From Nocardioides gilvus (GTDB lineage Bacteria; Actinomycetota; Actinomycetes; Propionibacteriales; Nocardioidaceae): a stretch of 64,000 nt of DNA. Below are positions 50,639 to 60,447 of the stretch, in pieces; positions within the stretch are counted from its first letter, which is position 1; each line of letters begins with the position of its first letter. The stretch spans positions 372,001 to 436,000 of the forward strand of contig NZ_QHKY01000003.1 of the NCBI RefSeq assembly GCF_003194605.1, given 5' to 3'. The notes below the pieces were generated by a model. The model had not been told where the DNA came from and made no database searches. It was given only the letters and a program-made list of their open reading frames with translations. The translations under genes and the position numbers were made by a program.

Positions 50639-53600
50639 TCACTTGAAGGGGACTCGCAAGGTGGGTTCGTTGTTCTGCTCGAGCACGACCCGGACCACGT
50701 CCCTCTTCCTGTAGGGGCCGATCCGGTAGTTGAGGCGACCGTCCTCCGGTGGGTACTGCGACACCGTGGCGGTCGCGCAGTCGTCGGCTCCCCCACAGTC
50801 GAGCTCGGGATACACGTACGTGGCCTTGCTCTTAAGACCGAAGGCTCGGATCCGGATGTAGTACCCCGTGCCTGCGGCGTTGGGCTCGCCCCATTCAGCG
50901 GTGAGCTCACGGGGCACTGCGTTGCCGCAGATCGTCCGCTCGGGGCTGTACAACCGCTCACCGGGCGTACGTCCCTCGGCCACGGTCCGCAGCACGATGC
51001 AGCGCTGGACACCGCCCTCGGGGGTCGGCCACGAAGTGCTCGGGGCGCCACCCCACTGGGCGCTGTTGTCGCGGCGGTACTCCACGCCCACGATCGGACG
51101 ACCGTTGGCCTCGGCAGGACCGGCGGACCAACCGGAGAAGAACACCTCGCGGTGTCCGGATGCAGCGGAGCCACCAGCAGGAGGCAACGGGGTGGAGAAC
51201 GGCCGGATCCCTTCGACCTGCTCAGCGCGACCCTCGACCCGGCCGGCAGCGGGGTCCTGGGTCACCGGCACCACGGTCACGGTGTAGGGCCCGTTGTTGG
51301 AGTTGAAGTTGACCTCGTGGGTGCCCGGGGAGTTGACGGTCTTCGTGGGCCCGCCCGTGCTGGAGATCTGGTAGGCCACGATCGGGCGACCACCGTCGTC
51401 GGCCGGGGCGGCAAAACTGACCTGTCCGACCCGGTCGCCCTCCGCGGCATCGATCCGGCTCAGGTTCTGCACCCCGCTGGCCTTGTCCCACGGGCTGACG
51501 GCGTCGGAGGCGCTGCTCGGTGTGCTTCGCCCGGCACGGTTGAACGCGACCACGGTGAAGGTGTAGCCCGGCCCGTTCTCGACGTCGAAGTTGCTGGAGG
51601 TGCCGGTCTCCCGCTTCGTCGTCACCACGGACCCGTTCTTGCGCATGGTCACCTCGTAGTGGGAGATCGGGTCACCGTTGGCCGACGGCGGAGCCCACCT
51701 GGCCTCGACCTTGCCGCCGGGGAGGCCGTCGTCGACGCTCGCCACGGCGACGGGCTTCGCCACCTGGCCGGGCACCCCGAACGCCTTGTCCTCCAGCGAC
51801 GGCTCGGAGAACATCTGTTTGCGCGACTCGTCCTTGATGTCGTTGACCGCGCGGACCTGGAAGCGGACGTTCTCACCGTTGGTCAGCCCGTCCCAGACGA
51901 AGGGACTGGACGACGCGGTACGGACCTGGGTGGTGCCCAGCAACTGCACCTCGTACGCGCGAATGTCGGAGCCGACGTTCTGCGGTGCCTGCCAGGTCAG
52001 CGTCAGGCGGCCGTCGCGCTTGGTGTAGTCCTGCTGGATCTGCGGCGGAGCCATCCGTTCCGGCACGCGGTCGGGGATGACCTCCTCCGAGGCCGCGCTC
52101 GGCTCGCTGTCGCCGACCCGGTTGGTGGCCGAGACCCGGAACGTGTACGCCTGACCCGGGTCGAGGCCGTCCACGACGCAGGTGGTGCCCGGGCCGCACT
52201 CCTTCGAGCCGCCCGACCACGTCACGGTGTGATCGGTGACCGGCGCGCCCTTGTCCTCGGCGGCCGGCCAGGTCAGGGTCACGGTGTCGTGGGTCATCGA
52301 CGAGATCGAAGGACGCCCCGGAGGCTCCGGCGCGGCCACCACGACCACCTCGACCCGGCCGACGACGTCACGCTCGGGGTCTTCGGAGCCGTCCTTCACC
52401 AGGAACTTCGCGGTGACCGGACCGGAGTAGCGCTCCGCCGGCGTGATGGTGATCGTCGAACCACTCGCAGAGACGGTGCCCTCACCGTTCTCGCGCTCGC
52501 CGTCGGAGACGGTCAGTTGACGGTCCGGGTAGGGGTTGGTCGCGTGGTCGTTGATGTCCACGGTGACCGGTTCTCCGGCCTCCGCCTCGATCGGTCCGAT
52601 GGTGCTCACGGTGACCAGCGGCTTGTCGCTGCGCACGATCCTGACCCGCGCGACCGCTTCGGTCTTCGCGCCCGCGGAGTCCTCGACGCTGATCGGCACG
52701 TCGGAGACGTCCCCGTCGGTGACCTCGCCCTGAGCATTCAGGACCAGGACCGTGCCGTCCATCCGGGCCTCCACCTTCTTCGTGCTGCTCGCACTGAAGG
52801 TCAGCTCGTCGTCGGGGTTGGGGTCGGTGGCGTTCGCCGCGATCTCGACGCGCTTCTCCTCGGCGTCGTCCCCGCCGACCAGCAGCACCTCGACGTCACG
52901 CAGCGTCGGGGGAAGGTTGTCCTTCTTCGCGTCCGAAGGGATCACGTCGATGGGCAGGGTGAGCACGGAGGTCAGGCCGGTGGCGTCGTTGAGCCCGCTG
53001 CCGTCGGTGACCTCGAAGGTGACCGACGCCGGACCGTACACGTCGGAGGGGGCGCTGAACTCAAGGCGCTCGGTGCCCTCGGGTCGGACCGCGTCGGTGA
53101 AGGGTGCGGAGACCACCTTGTCGGCGACCGTCAGGATCGGCTTGCGGCCCTTGCGGACCAGGACGTAGTCGGTCAGGTCGATCTCCACGCTCTCGCCGGC
53201 CTTGACCTCGATCGGGTTCGGCTCGGCGTCCGGGTTGATCACCGGCGGGACCGTGTCGGTCCCGACGACGAAGACAAACCCGTACGAGACGTTGTCGTCG
53301 GCGTCCTGCACCTCGTAGACGATGACCTGGTCCTCGGCGGCCAGGACCACGTTGAGCTTGCCCTTGACGACGTTGCTGACCTCGTCGTCGTACGCGCGCA
53401 GGCGCAGGTCCGTACGGCGCCCGTCGAGGTCACCGTCGTTCTCCAGCACGTCGACGGCCACCGTCTCGCCCGGCGACTTGCCGGCGACGCTGGACAACTC
53501 GGCCGCGTCGTCCTGGGTGACCGGTGCGTGCAACGGAGCGTCGTTGTTCGCGTCGACGGTCAGGCGCGCGGTGTCACTGCCCCCGGCACCGTCGTTGATC

Positions 53601-56600
53601 GCGTAACCCACGGCGGTCTGCTCGGTGGTGCCACCCTCGACCTCGGGGATCACGACGGTGAGGAAGCCGTCCTCGACCTCGGCGTCGGTGTCACCGTTGA
53701 GGACCAGTTCTTCGTCGACGACCAACTCGTCGCCGTCGGGGTCGGTGTCGTTGGCGACGACGTTGTAGGAGATCGTCCGTCCGGGACGCACCAAAAGGCG
53801 GTCGTCCAGCGCCACCGGTGCCTGGTTGATCGAGGAGCGCGGGACCACACCGACCTGGATGGTCTGGATCCCGACCGCGCCGTACTTGTCCTGGACCTCC
53901 ACCTCAAAGGTGTCGGTGCCTCCGCGGCTGCCCTCGTAGGGCTCGTACTCCATCCAGTCAAGGCCGGTGGCGACGATCCGTCCGAGCTGCGGGGCGACCC
54001 GCAGACCCTTCAGCGACACGGCGTCCCCGTCGGGGTCGGCCTGGGCCAGGTCGAGGTCGACCCGGCTGGGACGGGAGCCGACCGCCCGCGCCTCGACGGG
54101 GTCCGGCTGGGGAGCAGTGTTGACGTCAGGGTCGTCGGCGATCACGTCGATGACCAGCTCGGCGTCGTCGCGCTGGCCGCGACTGTCACGTACGCCGTAG
54201 CTGGCGCGGACCTCGCCGGCCTTGGTGGGGGCACGGAAGCGGAGCTTGGTCCCGGAGACGAAGAGAGGCAGCTTCTCGGGCTTGACCAGGTCCTGGCCGA
54301 AGAGCTGGAGCTCGTCGCCGTCGGGATCGAAGTCGTTGGCGAGCACGGGGACGCTGGCCACGGCACCCGCGCGGACCGTGATCCGGTCGTTCTCGGCGAC
54401 CGGCGGTCGGTTGCCGCGGCGAAGACCCGCCTGCCCGACCGTGACGGACCCCTGCGCGGTGTTGATCCCGTCGGAGACCGTGTAGTTGACCATGACCGGC
54501 CCGTCGAGGTCCTTCGACGACTCGAGCCTGAGCATGCGGTTCTCCAGCAGTGACGCCTTCACGCCGCTCTCCGGGGGCGCCTGGACCTCGGTGACCGCCA
54601 GGACGTCGTTCTCCGGGTCGGAGTCGTTCGCGAGCAGGTCCACCAGAGCGTGGCCACCCGGCGGGACAAGCGCCTCGTCACGCATCGCCACGGGAGGAAG
54701 GTTCTCGTCGTTCTCGGGCAGTACGTCGAGCCTGACGAAGCTGTTGGCCTCACCGCGGCTCGAGTAGGCCGCGTAGTCGAGGTAGTAGGTGCCCGGGCGG
54801 GCGGTGCGGGCGACGAAGGTGCCCTGGCTGGGGTCCGGAGTGATCTCCAGCCCGCCGAGCGGCATCACGCTGCGCAGGTTGAGCGCAGTGCCGTCGCGAC
54901 TGAAGTCGTTCGCCAGGGGCGCGACCAGGATGTCCGTCCCGGCGACACCGACGGCGCGGTCCGGGACCAGCACCGGTGGGACCCCGGCGTTGCGGCTGAC
55001 GTTGACGACGACCTTGCTCTGCGTGGTGCCGTCGGCGTAGCCGTCGGAGACCGAGACGTCGATGGTCTTCTGACCGACGCGCTGTCCGTCGTCGATGAAC
55101 TCGATCATCCCGTCGGGGCGGAAGGTGACGGTGCCGCCGTCCTTGGTGCTGGCATCGGTGAGCACCAGTGGGTCACCGTCCGGGTCGGTCCAGTCCTGGA
55201 GCAGGTAGAGCTCGGCGCGCTGTCCGCGGGCCAGCGTCATCGCGCTCTGGCGGAGCATCCGGCCGGAACCGACCAGCTTGGGCGGTGTGTTCTCCGACTT
55301 GGCCACGACCTTGACCGCGGCGGTCGCCTCGGCGGTGCCGTTCTCGCGGCCGTCGGTGACGCCGTACTTGAAACGGGCCGTCTGGCCGCCCTCGTTCGGG
55401 CCGAACCGGACCTGGACCATGGTGCCGTCGCCGACCACCGAGATCTCCTCCGGCTCCGGTCCACCGACGTGCTCGATCTTGTCGATCGTGAGGATGTCGC
55501 CGTCGAGGTCGACATCATTGCGGGTCAGTGGGAGCAGCGAGTCGGCACCGGGACGGGCGCCGAGCTGGTCGTCGCGGGCGATCGGAGGTCGGTTCTCCTC
55601 CGTGCGGCGAGCCTTCGTGGTCTTCTCGGTCTCCGGGTTGTCCTGCTTCTTCTTCTGCTTGCTGGGGTCGACGTCGTCCCAGTTGTCGACCCGCGGCAAC
55701 CCGGGCTCCTGCACCAGCCAGGAGACGCCGGTGACGATGTCGTTGAGCACCACGACGTCCCGGTTGACCCGGAAGACGAGGTTGCCCCCGGGTGGCACCC
55801 GCGGGATCTTCTCGGTGTGCGGCGGCTCGTCCTCACTCAGACGCAGGTAACCCTTCGGCCCGAGGTCGGCCCAGGCCGCGTGCAGCTGGCCGCGGTTGAT
55901 GACCGGTGCCGCCGGTGCACCGTCCATCCCGTCGCGGATGGTCTCGACGCTGCCGTCCTCCAGGTCGACCAGCAGGAGCCCGGTGCTGGTGGCCACGTAG
56001 ACCCCGCCCGCGTTCAGGCCGTCGTCACCGCTGGGCGCCTGGAGGCGTACCGAGGACGGGTCATCGGTCTTGATGGTGACCGGTGCGTCCGCCCCGGGCC
56101 AGCTCAGTCTTCCCGAGTCGCGGTCGAAGAGCACCGGGACGTCACCGACCACCGTCGCGCTCGTCGCGCCACCGAACCCGGCGGGCAGGTCGACGGGGTC
56201 GCTGAGCGCCGGCAGACCCGACTCGTCGATCTCGACGGCGGTCGCCGTGCGCTTGTCGGCGTTGAGGAACCACGCGGTCCCGTCGGCCCCGACCGCGACC
56301 ACGCCGTCGCGACCGGTCTTCAGCTCAGCCTCGGTCGACTCCTGGCTGAAGCCCTGGATGGTCTGGGTGGAACGCACCCACCCGGCCCCGCCCTCGCGGT
56401 CCAGCAGGGCGAACGTGTCCGCGCCGTAGGCCACGGTGGTGGTGGGCGACAACTCGATCGGGTCGAGGGCCGCCCCCGCAGCGACGTCGATCTGGCGCAG
56501 GGCCCGCGCGCCGGCGCGTACGTCGAGGAAGACCGTGGTGCCGTCCTGGAAGACGTCGAAGTCTCCCGAGAGGGTCTGGATGCCGAGGTCGAGCTGCTTG

Positions 56601-56839
56601 ATCTGGGGGTTGAGCCGACCGAGCAGGTTGGCCTGGGGCTGGGTGTTGGTCACCCACACGCTGCCGTCGTGCAGGTCGACGTCGCTGATGGGGGTGCCGT
56701 CGGCCTGGATGGCCAGCAGCACCAACGCGGAGGCGACCAGGCTCAGGCTGACTCCGGAGACGACCTTGCGGCGCGTCTGGTCGCGCCGCACGGCTCCGGT
56801 CCCGGACCAACGGCCGGGGACGAGGCGGGAGAGCTTCAT
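50639..56839 (-). CDS. Giant Ig-like/fibronectin type III surface protein, 2066 aa
   Basis: A signal-anchor (about residues 28-48, VSGVSLSLVASALVLLAIQA) is followed by a beta-propeller-like region (about 50-350), a lysine-rich linker (about 390-405), and a long array of Ig-like (Big_9/VCBS-like) domains to about 1460. These are marked by NRPPIARDDQ, NLPPVAMRDE, NRPPVAENDR and NQAPVALDDR, each followed by ANDxDPDGD. At least four FN3 domains (about 1470-1860, beginning PPGRPSISSMTHDTVTLTW) and a C-terminal cysteine-containing domain come last. Probably a cell-surface or envelope-spanning stalk. It starts one base into the stop of the FHA-HTH gene (TGATG). Ligand unknown. Confidence 0.88.
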   Translation of the reverse strand: MKLSRLVPGRWSGTGAVRRDQTRRKVVSGVSLSLVASALVLLAIQADGTPISDVDLHDGSVWVTNTQPQANLLGRLNPQIKQLDLGIQTLSGDFDVFQDGTTVFLDVRAGARALRQIDVAAGAALDPIELSPTTTVAYGADTFALLDREGGAGWVRSTQTIQGFSQESTEAELKTGRDGVVAVGADGTAWFLNADKRTATAVEIDESGLPALSDPVDLPAGFGGATSATVVGDVPVLFDRDSGRLSWPGADAPVTIKTDDPSSVRLQAPSGDDGLNAGGVYVATSTGLLLVDLEDGSVETIRDGMDGAPAAPVINRGQLHAAWADLGPKGYLRLSEDEPPHTEKIPRVPPGGNLVFRVNRDVVVLNDIVTGVSWLVQEPGLPRVDNWDDVDPSKQKKKQDNPETEKTTKARRTEENRPPIARDDQLGARPGADSLLPLTRNDVDLDGDILTIDKIEHVGGPEPEEISVVGDGTMVQVRFGPNEGGQTARFKYGVTDGRENGTAEATAAVKVVAKSENTPPKLVGSGRMLRQSAMTLARGQRAELYLLQDWTDPDGDPLVLTDASTKDGGTVTFRPDGMIEFIDDGQRVGQKTIDVSVSDGYADGTTQSKVVVNVSRNAGVPPVLVPDRAVGVAGTDILVAPLANDFSRDGTALNLRSVMPLGGLEITPDPSQGTFVARTARPGTYYLDYAAYSSRGEANSFVRLDVLPENDENLPPVAMRDEALVPPGGHALVDLLANDSDPENDVLAVTEVQAPPESGVKASLLENRMLRLESSKDLDGPVMVNYTVSDGINTAQGSVTVGQAGLRRGNRPPVAENDRITVRAGAVASVPVLANDFDPDGDELQLFGQDLVKPEKLPLFVSGTKLRFRAPTKAGEVRASYGVRDSRGQRDDAELVIDVIADDPDVNTAPQPDPVEARAVGSRPSRVDLDLAQADPDGDAVSLKGLRVAPQLGRIVATGLDWMEYEPYEGSRGGTDTFEVEVQDKYGAVGIQTIQVGVVPRSSINQAPVALDDRLLVRPGRTISYNVVANDTDPDGDELVVDEELVLNGDTDAEVEDGFLTVVIPEVEGGTTEQTAVGYAINDGAGGSDTARLTVDANNDAPLHAPVTQDDAAELSSVAGKSPGETVAVDVLENDGDLDGRRTDLRLRAYDDEVSNVVKGKLNVVLAAEDQVIVYEVQDADDNVSYGFVFVVGTDTVPPVINPDAEPNPIEVKAGESVEIDLTDYVLVRKGRKPILTVADKVVSAPFTDAVRPEGTERLEFSAPSDVYGPASVTFEVTDGSGLNDATGLTSVLTLPIDVIPSDAKKDNLPPTLRDVEVLLVGGDDAEEKRVEIAANATDPNPDDELTFSASSTKKVEARMDGTVLVLNAQGEVTDGDVSDVPISVEDSAGAKTEAVARVRIVRSDKPLVTVSTIGPIEAEAGEPVTVDINDHATNPYPDRQLTVSDGERENGEGTVSASGSTITITPAERYSGPVTAKFLVKDGSEDPERDVVGRVEVVVVAAPEPPGRPSISSMTHDTVTLTWPAAEDKGAPVTDHTVTWSGGSKECGPGTTCVVDGLDPGQAYTFRVSATNRVGDSEPSAASEEVIPDRVPERMAPPQIQQDYTKRDGRLTLTWQAPQNVGSDIRAYEVQLLGTTQVRTASSSPFVWDGLTNGENVRFQVRAVNDIKDESRKQMFSEPSLEDKAFGVPGQVAKPVAVASVDDGLPGGKVEARWAPPSANGDPISHYEVTMRKNGSVVTTKRETGTSSNFDVENGPGYTFTVVAFNRAGRSTPSSASDAVSPWDKASGVQNLSRIDAAEGDRVGQVSFAAPADDGGRPIVAYQISSTGGPTKTVNSPGTHEVNFNSNNGPYTVTVVPVTQDPAAGRVEGRAEQVEGIRPFSTPLPPAGGSAASGHREVFFSGWSAGPAEANGRPIVGVEYRRDNSAQWGGAPSTSWPTPEGGVQRCIVLRTVAEGRTPGERLYSPERTICGNAVPRELTAEWGEPNAAGTGYYIRIRAFGLKSKATYVYPELDCGGADDCATATVSQYPPEDGRLNYRIGPYRKRDVVRVVLEQNNEPTLRVPFK

Positions 56840-57639
56840 CAGCTGTCACTCGATTCAGGTTCGTCGAGCAGTGGGAGGTGTTCGGGCCGGACGATCCGGG
56901 CGGCGACGGCGTACTCGACCAGACGTGCGCGTCGGTTGGTCGCCAGCTGGCGGGGGCCGCCGCGCAGGCCGTTGACCCCGGCGCTGGCGTACTTGTCGCA
57001 GACGTTGTCGAGCTTGCGGTTGAAGGTCGTCGCCGACCACCCGAGGCGCTTGGCCGCGGCCGCGTTGGTGGGCAGGTCGGAGAGCCCCGTGCCGGAGCGC
57101 CGCAGGGTGTGCTCGGCCAGCGCCAGGATCAGCCGGAACTGCGAGGGGGTCAGCGGCACCGCGCCCAGGGTGTAGTCGCCACCGCCCTCGTCCTCGGTCG
57201 CGACGGACGCGAAGGCCGACACCTCGGCCCGCACGCCGATCTCGTACGTCGTGCCCCCGGCGGTGAAGAGGATCGACGCCTCGGGCAGGACGACCGGGAT
57301 CCGGGACCCGGGCCCGAGCCAGGACTGCAGGGTCCCGGCCTCGCCCGAGACGGTGACGGCGATCCGGGAGCCGATGTTGGCGATCCACCAGAAGTCGGAG
57401 ACGTAGGCGAACTCGACCATGCGGCGGTGCAGGTAGGCGTTGTCCTCGTCGACCACGAGGTCGGCGTCGCGTCCCACGGTGAAGCGCTCGCCGGGCAGCA
57501 CCGAGAACTCCTCGCCACAGAATTCGACTATCAACGCCGGGGTTGCATCGGTCTGGGCCGCATCGGTCTGGGCTGCATCGGCCTGGGCTGCATCAGCATG
57601 GGCTGCATCGGCCTGGACCTCAGGGGTCTGCTCGGTCAT
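56839..57639 (-). CDS. FHA-like domain fused to a winged-helix/HTH DNA-binding region
   Basis: A 266-residue cytoplasmic protein. Residues 8-30 are a five-residue (ADAAQ) tandem repeat. An FHA-like domain follows (about 35-115), with FTVGRDADLVVDEDNAYLHR keeping the Gly-Arg and His positions. A polar linker leads to LTPSQFRLILALAEHTLRRS and AAAAKRLGWSATTFNRKLDN, which look like a winged helix-turn-helix (about 165-235). This combination could read kinase-phosphorylated partners and act on DNA. Overlaps the kinase stop by four bases (ATGA). Specific targets unknown. Confidence 0.7.
   Translation of the reverse strand: MTEQTPEVQADAAHADAAQADAAQTDAAQTDATPALIVEFCGEEFSVLPGERFTVGRDADLVVDEDNAYLHRRMVEFAYVSDFWWIANIGSRIAVTVSGEAGTLQSWLGPGSRIPVVLPEASILFTAGGTTYEIGVRAEVSAFASVATEDEGGGDYTLGAVPLTPSQFRLILALAEHTLRRSGTGLSDLPTNAAAAKRLGWSATTFNRKLDNVCDKYASAGVNGLRGGPRQLATNRRARLVEYAVAARIVRPEHLPLLDEPESSDS
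57540..57614 (-). repeat. Five 15-base tandem repeats encoding (Q/H)ADAA
   Basis: Units GGGTTGCATCGGTCT, GGGCCGCATCGGTCT, GGGCTGCATCGGCCT, GGGCTGCATCAGCAT and GGGCTGCATCGGCCT follow with no gaps from 57540. They encode the Ala/Asp/Gln-rich N-terminal tail of the FHA-HTH protein. Copy number is likely to vary between strains. Confidence 0.85.
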
Positions 57640-59192
57640 CCGCCCACCTGCGCGCAGACCCGGTCGCTGGGCGCGGAGGCCTGACCGTCGGAGCGGACCA
57701 GCATCACCTGGCCGCAGACGATCGACCCGGCATCGACGACGGTCGACCAGGAGGTCTCGTCGGCGGTGACGAACGGTTGCGGCGCTCCCCCGACCTCGTA
57801 CTCGAGACCGAACTTGTCCCCCGCCTGGATCTCGTCGGCGGCCCAGGTGAAGCGGACCTTCCCGCGCGCAGAGGCCTTGACCTTCAGGTCGGTCGGTGTC
57901 GGGACGAACTCTGCCAACACGGGCGGCGGATCGTCCTGGCCGGCGAAGCTGCGAGGGTCGGGGTCGGCGTCGTCACCCGTGCCGAGGGCCAGCGCGATGC
58001 CGCCGAGCGCGAGCAGCACCGTGACCAGGGCAGCGGCGGCAACCAGAGGCGTACGACGTCGGGGGGCGCTGGGGGCGTCCGGCGACTCCTCGGTGCGCTC
58101 GTCGGCGGCCACGTACGCACCGGGCTCCGGCGGTGGGGCCGGCTGGGAGGCCGCGCGGGCCAGGGTGGTGTCACCGGAGTCGAGACCCGCCTTGATCTCG
58201 GTGTGCTCGGAGACCGGGGAGATGAACCGCGGACGCAGGAGGGTGCCGACCGGCTCGGGGCCGTCGGGGACGATGATCTGGACCGGCCGGATGAAGGTGC
58301 GCTGGTCATGCTCGACCGGCGCGGTCGAGGTGGTGGAGGCGTCGAAGACCTCGATGCGGGTCTGCGCCTGGCCCAGCTCGGACTGGATGTCCTGGAGCTG
58401 ACGGGCCAGCTCGAGGGCGGTCGCGGGCCGGTCCTCGGGACGCTTGGCCATGGCGCGCGCCAGGATCTGGTTCAGTGAGTCCGGGACGTCGGCCCGGGTC
58501 AACCGCGCCAACGGTTGCCGCTCGATGCGGTTCATCAAGGTGGCGTTGTCGTTGGCCGCGCCGGGCACCTCGAACGGTGAGCGGCCGGCCAGCAGCGAGT
58601 AGACGGTGGCCGCCAGGGAGAAGACGTCCCCCCGCGGGTCGGCGGTCGGGGACTCGGCGAACCACTCCGGGGGCGCCCACGGCACCGACATGCCGTACGA
58701 GGCCATCTCGCCCGTGGCCCCGGCGATGCCGAAGTCGGTCAGCTTGGGGGCGCCGTACGCGCTGGTGAGGATGTTGTTCGGCTTGATGTCGCGGTGGAGC
58801 ATCCCAGCCCGATGGACGGTCTCCACGGCGCTGGCGATCCGGATCCCGGTGTCCAGCGCCTGGGTCAGGGAGATGCGTTCGGTGCGGTACTGCGCAGCCA
58901 GCGCGGGCGGCGGGCAGTACTCCATGACGATGTGTGGGCGGCCGTCGTCGGAGACGTCGGCCGCATGGATCGCGACGATCGCGGGATGTCCGGACAGCTG
59001 GGCCATCACGTTGGCCTCGGCATAGAACTGGGCCAGCGCCTCGTCGCTCTCCGCGGCATGGAGCACCTTGACGGCGACCTTGCGCGAGGGGAACTTCTGC
59101 TCGTACAGGTAGACGTCGGCGAATCCGCCCGAACCGATGTGCTCCACCAGCTCGAGGCCACCGATCGTCGGGGCAGCGCGGCGCTCAGCCAT
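57636..59192 (-). CDS. Transmembrane Ser/Thr protein kinase (PknB-type)
   Basis: A 518-residue kinase. The Gly loop is [11 protein letters not shown], Lys42 is in VAVKVLH, the catalytic loop HRDIKPNN has Asp135 and Asn140, and DFG is at 153-155, all intact. The domain ends near 265. A cytoplasmic linker (about 270-385) leads to one membrane helix (about 388-410, [20 protein letters not shown]) and an external FN3-like domain (about 425-518, [20 protein letters not shown]), instead of PASTA repeats. Start ATG 59192 overlaps the FHA gene by eight bases. Likely phosphorylates the FHA partners of the operon and is reversed by the PP2C protein. Confidence 0.93.
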   Translation of the reverse strand: MAERRAAPTIGGLELVEHIGSGGFADVYLYEQKFPSRKVAVKVLHAAESDEALAQFYAEANVMAQLSGHPAIVAIHAADVSDDGRPHIVMEYCPPPALAAQYRTERISLTQALDTGIRIASAVETVHRAGMLHRDIKPNNILTSAYGAPKLTDFGIAGATGEMASYGMSVPWAPPEWFAESPTADPRGDVFSLAATVYSLLAGRSPFEVPGAANDNATLMNRIERQPLARLTRADVPDSLNQILARAMAKRPEDRPATALELARQLQDIQSELGQAQTRIEVFDASTTSTAPVEHDQRTFIRPVQIIVPDGPEPVGTLLRPRFISPVSEHTEIKAGLDSGDTTLARAASQPAPPPEPGAYVAADERTEESPDAPSAPRRRTPLVAAAALVTVLLALGGIALALGTGDDADPDPRSFAGQDDPPPVLAEFVPTPTDLKVKASARGKVRFTWAADEIQAGDKFGLEYEVGGAPQPFVTADETSWSTVVDAGSIVCGQVMLVRSDGQASAPSDRVCAQVGG

Positions 59193-60447
59193 CGCCCGCG
59201 CCCTCGCTGCCGCGGAGGTCCACCGTGATGGAGATCGAGTCGGAGACGTGGAGCACCGCGCCGCCCGGGATCACGGTCGACACGTGCCGGGTCATCGGCG
59301 CGGGTGCGTCACCGGGCGCCAGCTGCAGCAGGGTGCCGTTGGTGGAGACGTCGGTGGCCCGCAGCCCGGAGCCGTCCAACGTGAACTCCAGGTGGGTGCC
59401 GGAGACGTACGGATCGTCCACCACGACCAGGAGCGGCAGCTGCGCGCTGGAGAGGTTGCGGGCCTGCGGGGAGCGACCGAGGAGGACCGGCCGGTCGACG
59501 ACCACCTCGCGACCGGTCGAGAGCTTGAGCTTCGGGCGGGGTCCCTCTGCCGCCGGGGACGGGGCAGCAGGTGCCTGAGGAGTGCTCTCGCGGCCACCGG
59601 CCCGCAGGCGCGCGAACTCCTCGGGCGTCATCGTGTGGTCGTCGTGGTCTCCCGCGGCATCGTCCGGGGTGGCCTCGGGAGCAACGAACTCCTCCGGCTC
59701 ACGGATCGCTGCGTCCTCCGGGCGGCGTCCGGCGACCGTCGCCCCGAAGAGGGCGTCGAAGCTGGCCTCGCCGGGTTCGGCCATGGTCTGGGCCGGGTCG
59801 ACAGACATGGCCACGGTGGGCGGCCCGGGGTCGGGCTCGGGGTCGGGCTCGGGCTCGGGGTCGGCCTCGGGCTCGGGCTCGGGGGCGGGCTCGGGCTCCG
59901 GCTCGGGCTCGGGGGCAGGCTCGGGCTCGGGGGCAGGCTCAGGTGCGGGGGCAGGCTCAGGTGCGGGGGCTGCACCCGACGCAGCGACGGAATAGGGAGC
60001 AGCGTCAGGCGTCGGCGCGTCGTCCCCGACAGCGATCTCGGCAGCCCGGACCACCCCGGCGACGAGCGGCAGGCTGACCTCCTCGGTCGCAGGGCCGAGG
60101 GTGAGCCTCAGCCCGGCCACCTCGGCGGCCACCAACCGACGCTCCGACCAGGTCGCCACCCCGGCTGCGTCACAGGTGACTGCCTCACTGTCGAGCACCA
60201 GGTGAACCGTCGCCGCGCCGCGGGTGACGACGCGCAGATCACCGTCCGAGCGGACCACGGCTGCGAACTCCGGCATCGAGGCGAACCCGTGCTCTCCCAG
60301 GACGTCGAGCAGGGCCATCACGTCAGGCGTCGCGGCGGCCGCCCACAGACGCTCGATCGTGGCCGTGTCGGCGTCCTTCACCAGGACGGCGACGTCGGCG
60401 GTGACGACTGCGTGTGCCTCGCCCGGCACGTACGAGGCGGAAGTCAT
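59185..60447 (-). CDS. FHA domain protein with Pro/Glu-rich linker
   Basis: A 420-residue protein. The N-terminal about 140 residues are a globular region without a recognised family. Residues about 155-215 are an (E/D/A)P dipeptide run (nucleotides about 59815-59970). A middle acidic segment follows, and residues about 315-415 are an FHA domain ([43 protein letters not shown]). ATG 60447 overlaps the PP2C stop (ATGA). Predicted cytoplasmic reader of kinase phosphorylation. Confidence 0.85.
   Translation of the reverse strand: MTSASYVPGEAHAVVTADVAVLVKDADTATIERLWAAAATPDVMALLDVLGEHGFASMPEFAAVVRSDGDLRVVTRGAATVHLVLDSEAVTCDAAGVATWSERRLVAAEVAGLRLTLGPATEEVSLPLVAGVVRAAEIAVGDDAPTPDAAPYSVAASGAAPAPEPAPAPEPAPEPEPAPEPEPEPEPAPEPEPEADPEPEPDPEPDPGPPTVAMSVDPAQTMAEPGEASFDALFGATVAGRRPEDAAIREPEEFVAPEATPDDAAGDHDDHTMTPEEFARLRAGGRESTPQAPAAPSPAAEGPRPKLKLSTGREVVVDRPVLLGRSPQARNLSSAQLPLLVVVDDPYVSGTHLEFTLDGSGLRATDVSTNGTLLQLAPGDAPAPMTRHVSTVIPGGAVLHVSDSISITVDLRGSEGAGDG

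Noticed and set aside
50588..54553. A 1321-codon open frame on the plus strand opposite the giant surface-protein gene
   Set aside because: It is a mirror of GC-rich codon bias: His/Arg/Gly/Val-rich with no domain, and the opposite frame has clear Ig-like and FN3 domains.
59815..59973. Possible CRISPR or satellite array in the GGCTCG-type repeat
   Set aside because: It is in frame and encodes a Pro/Glu linker of the FHA protein; there are no spacers.
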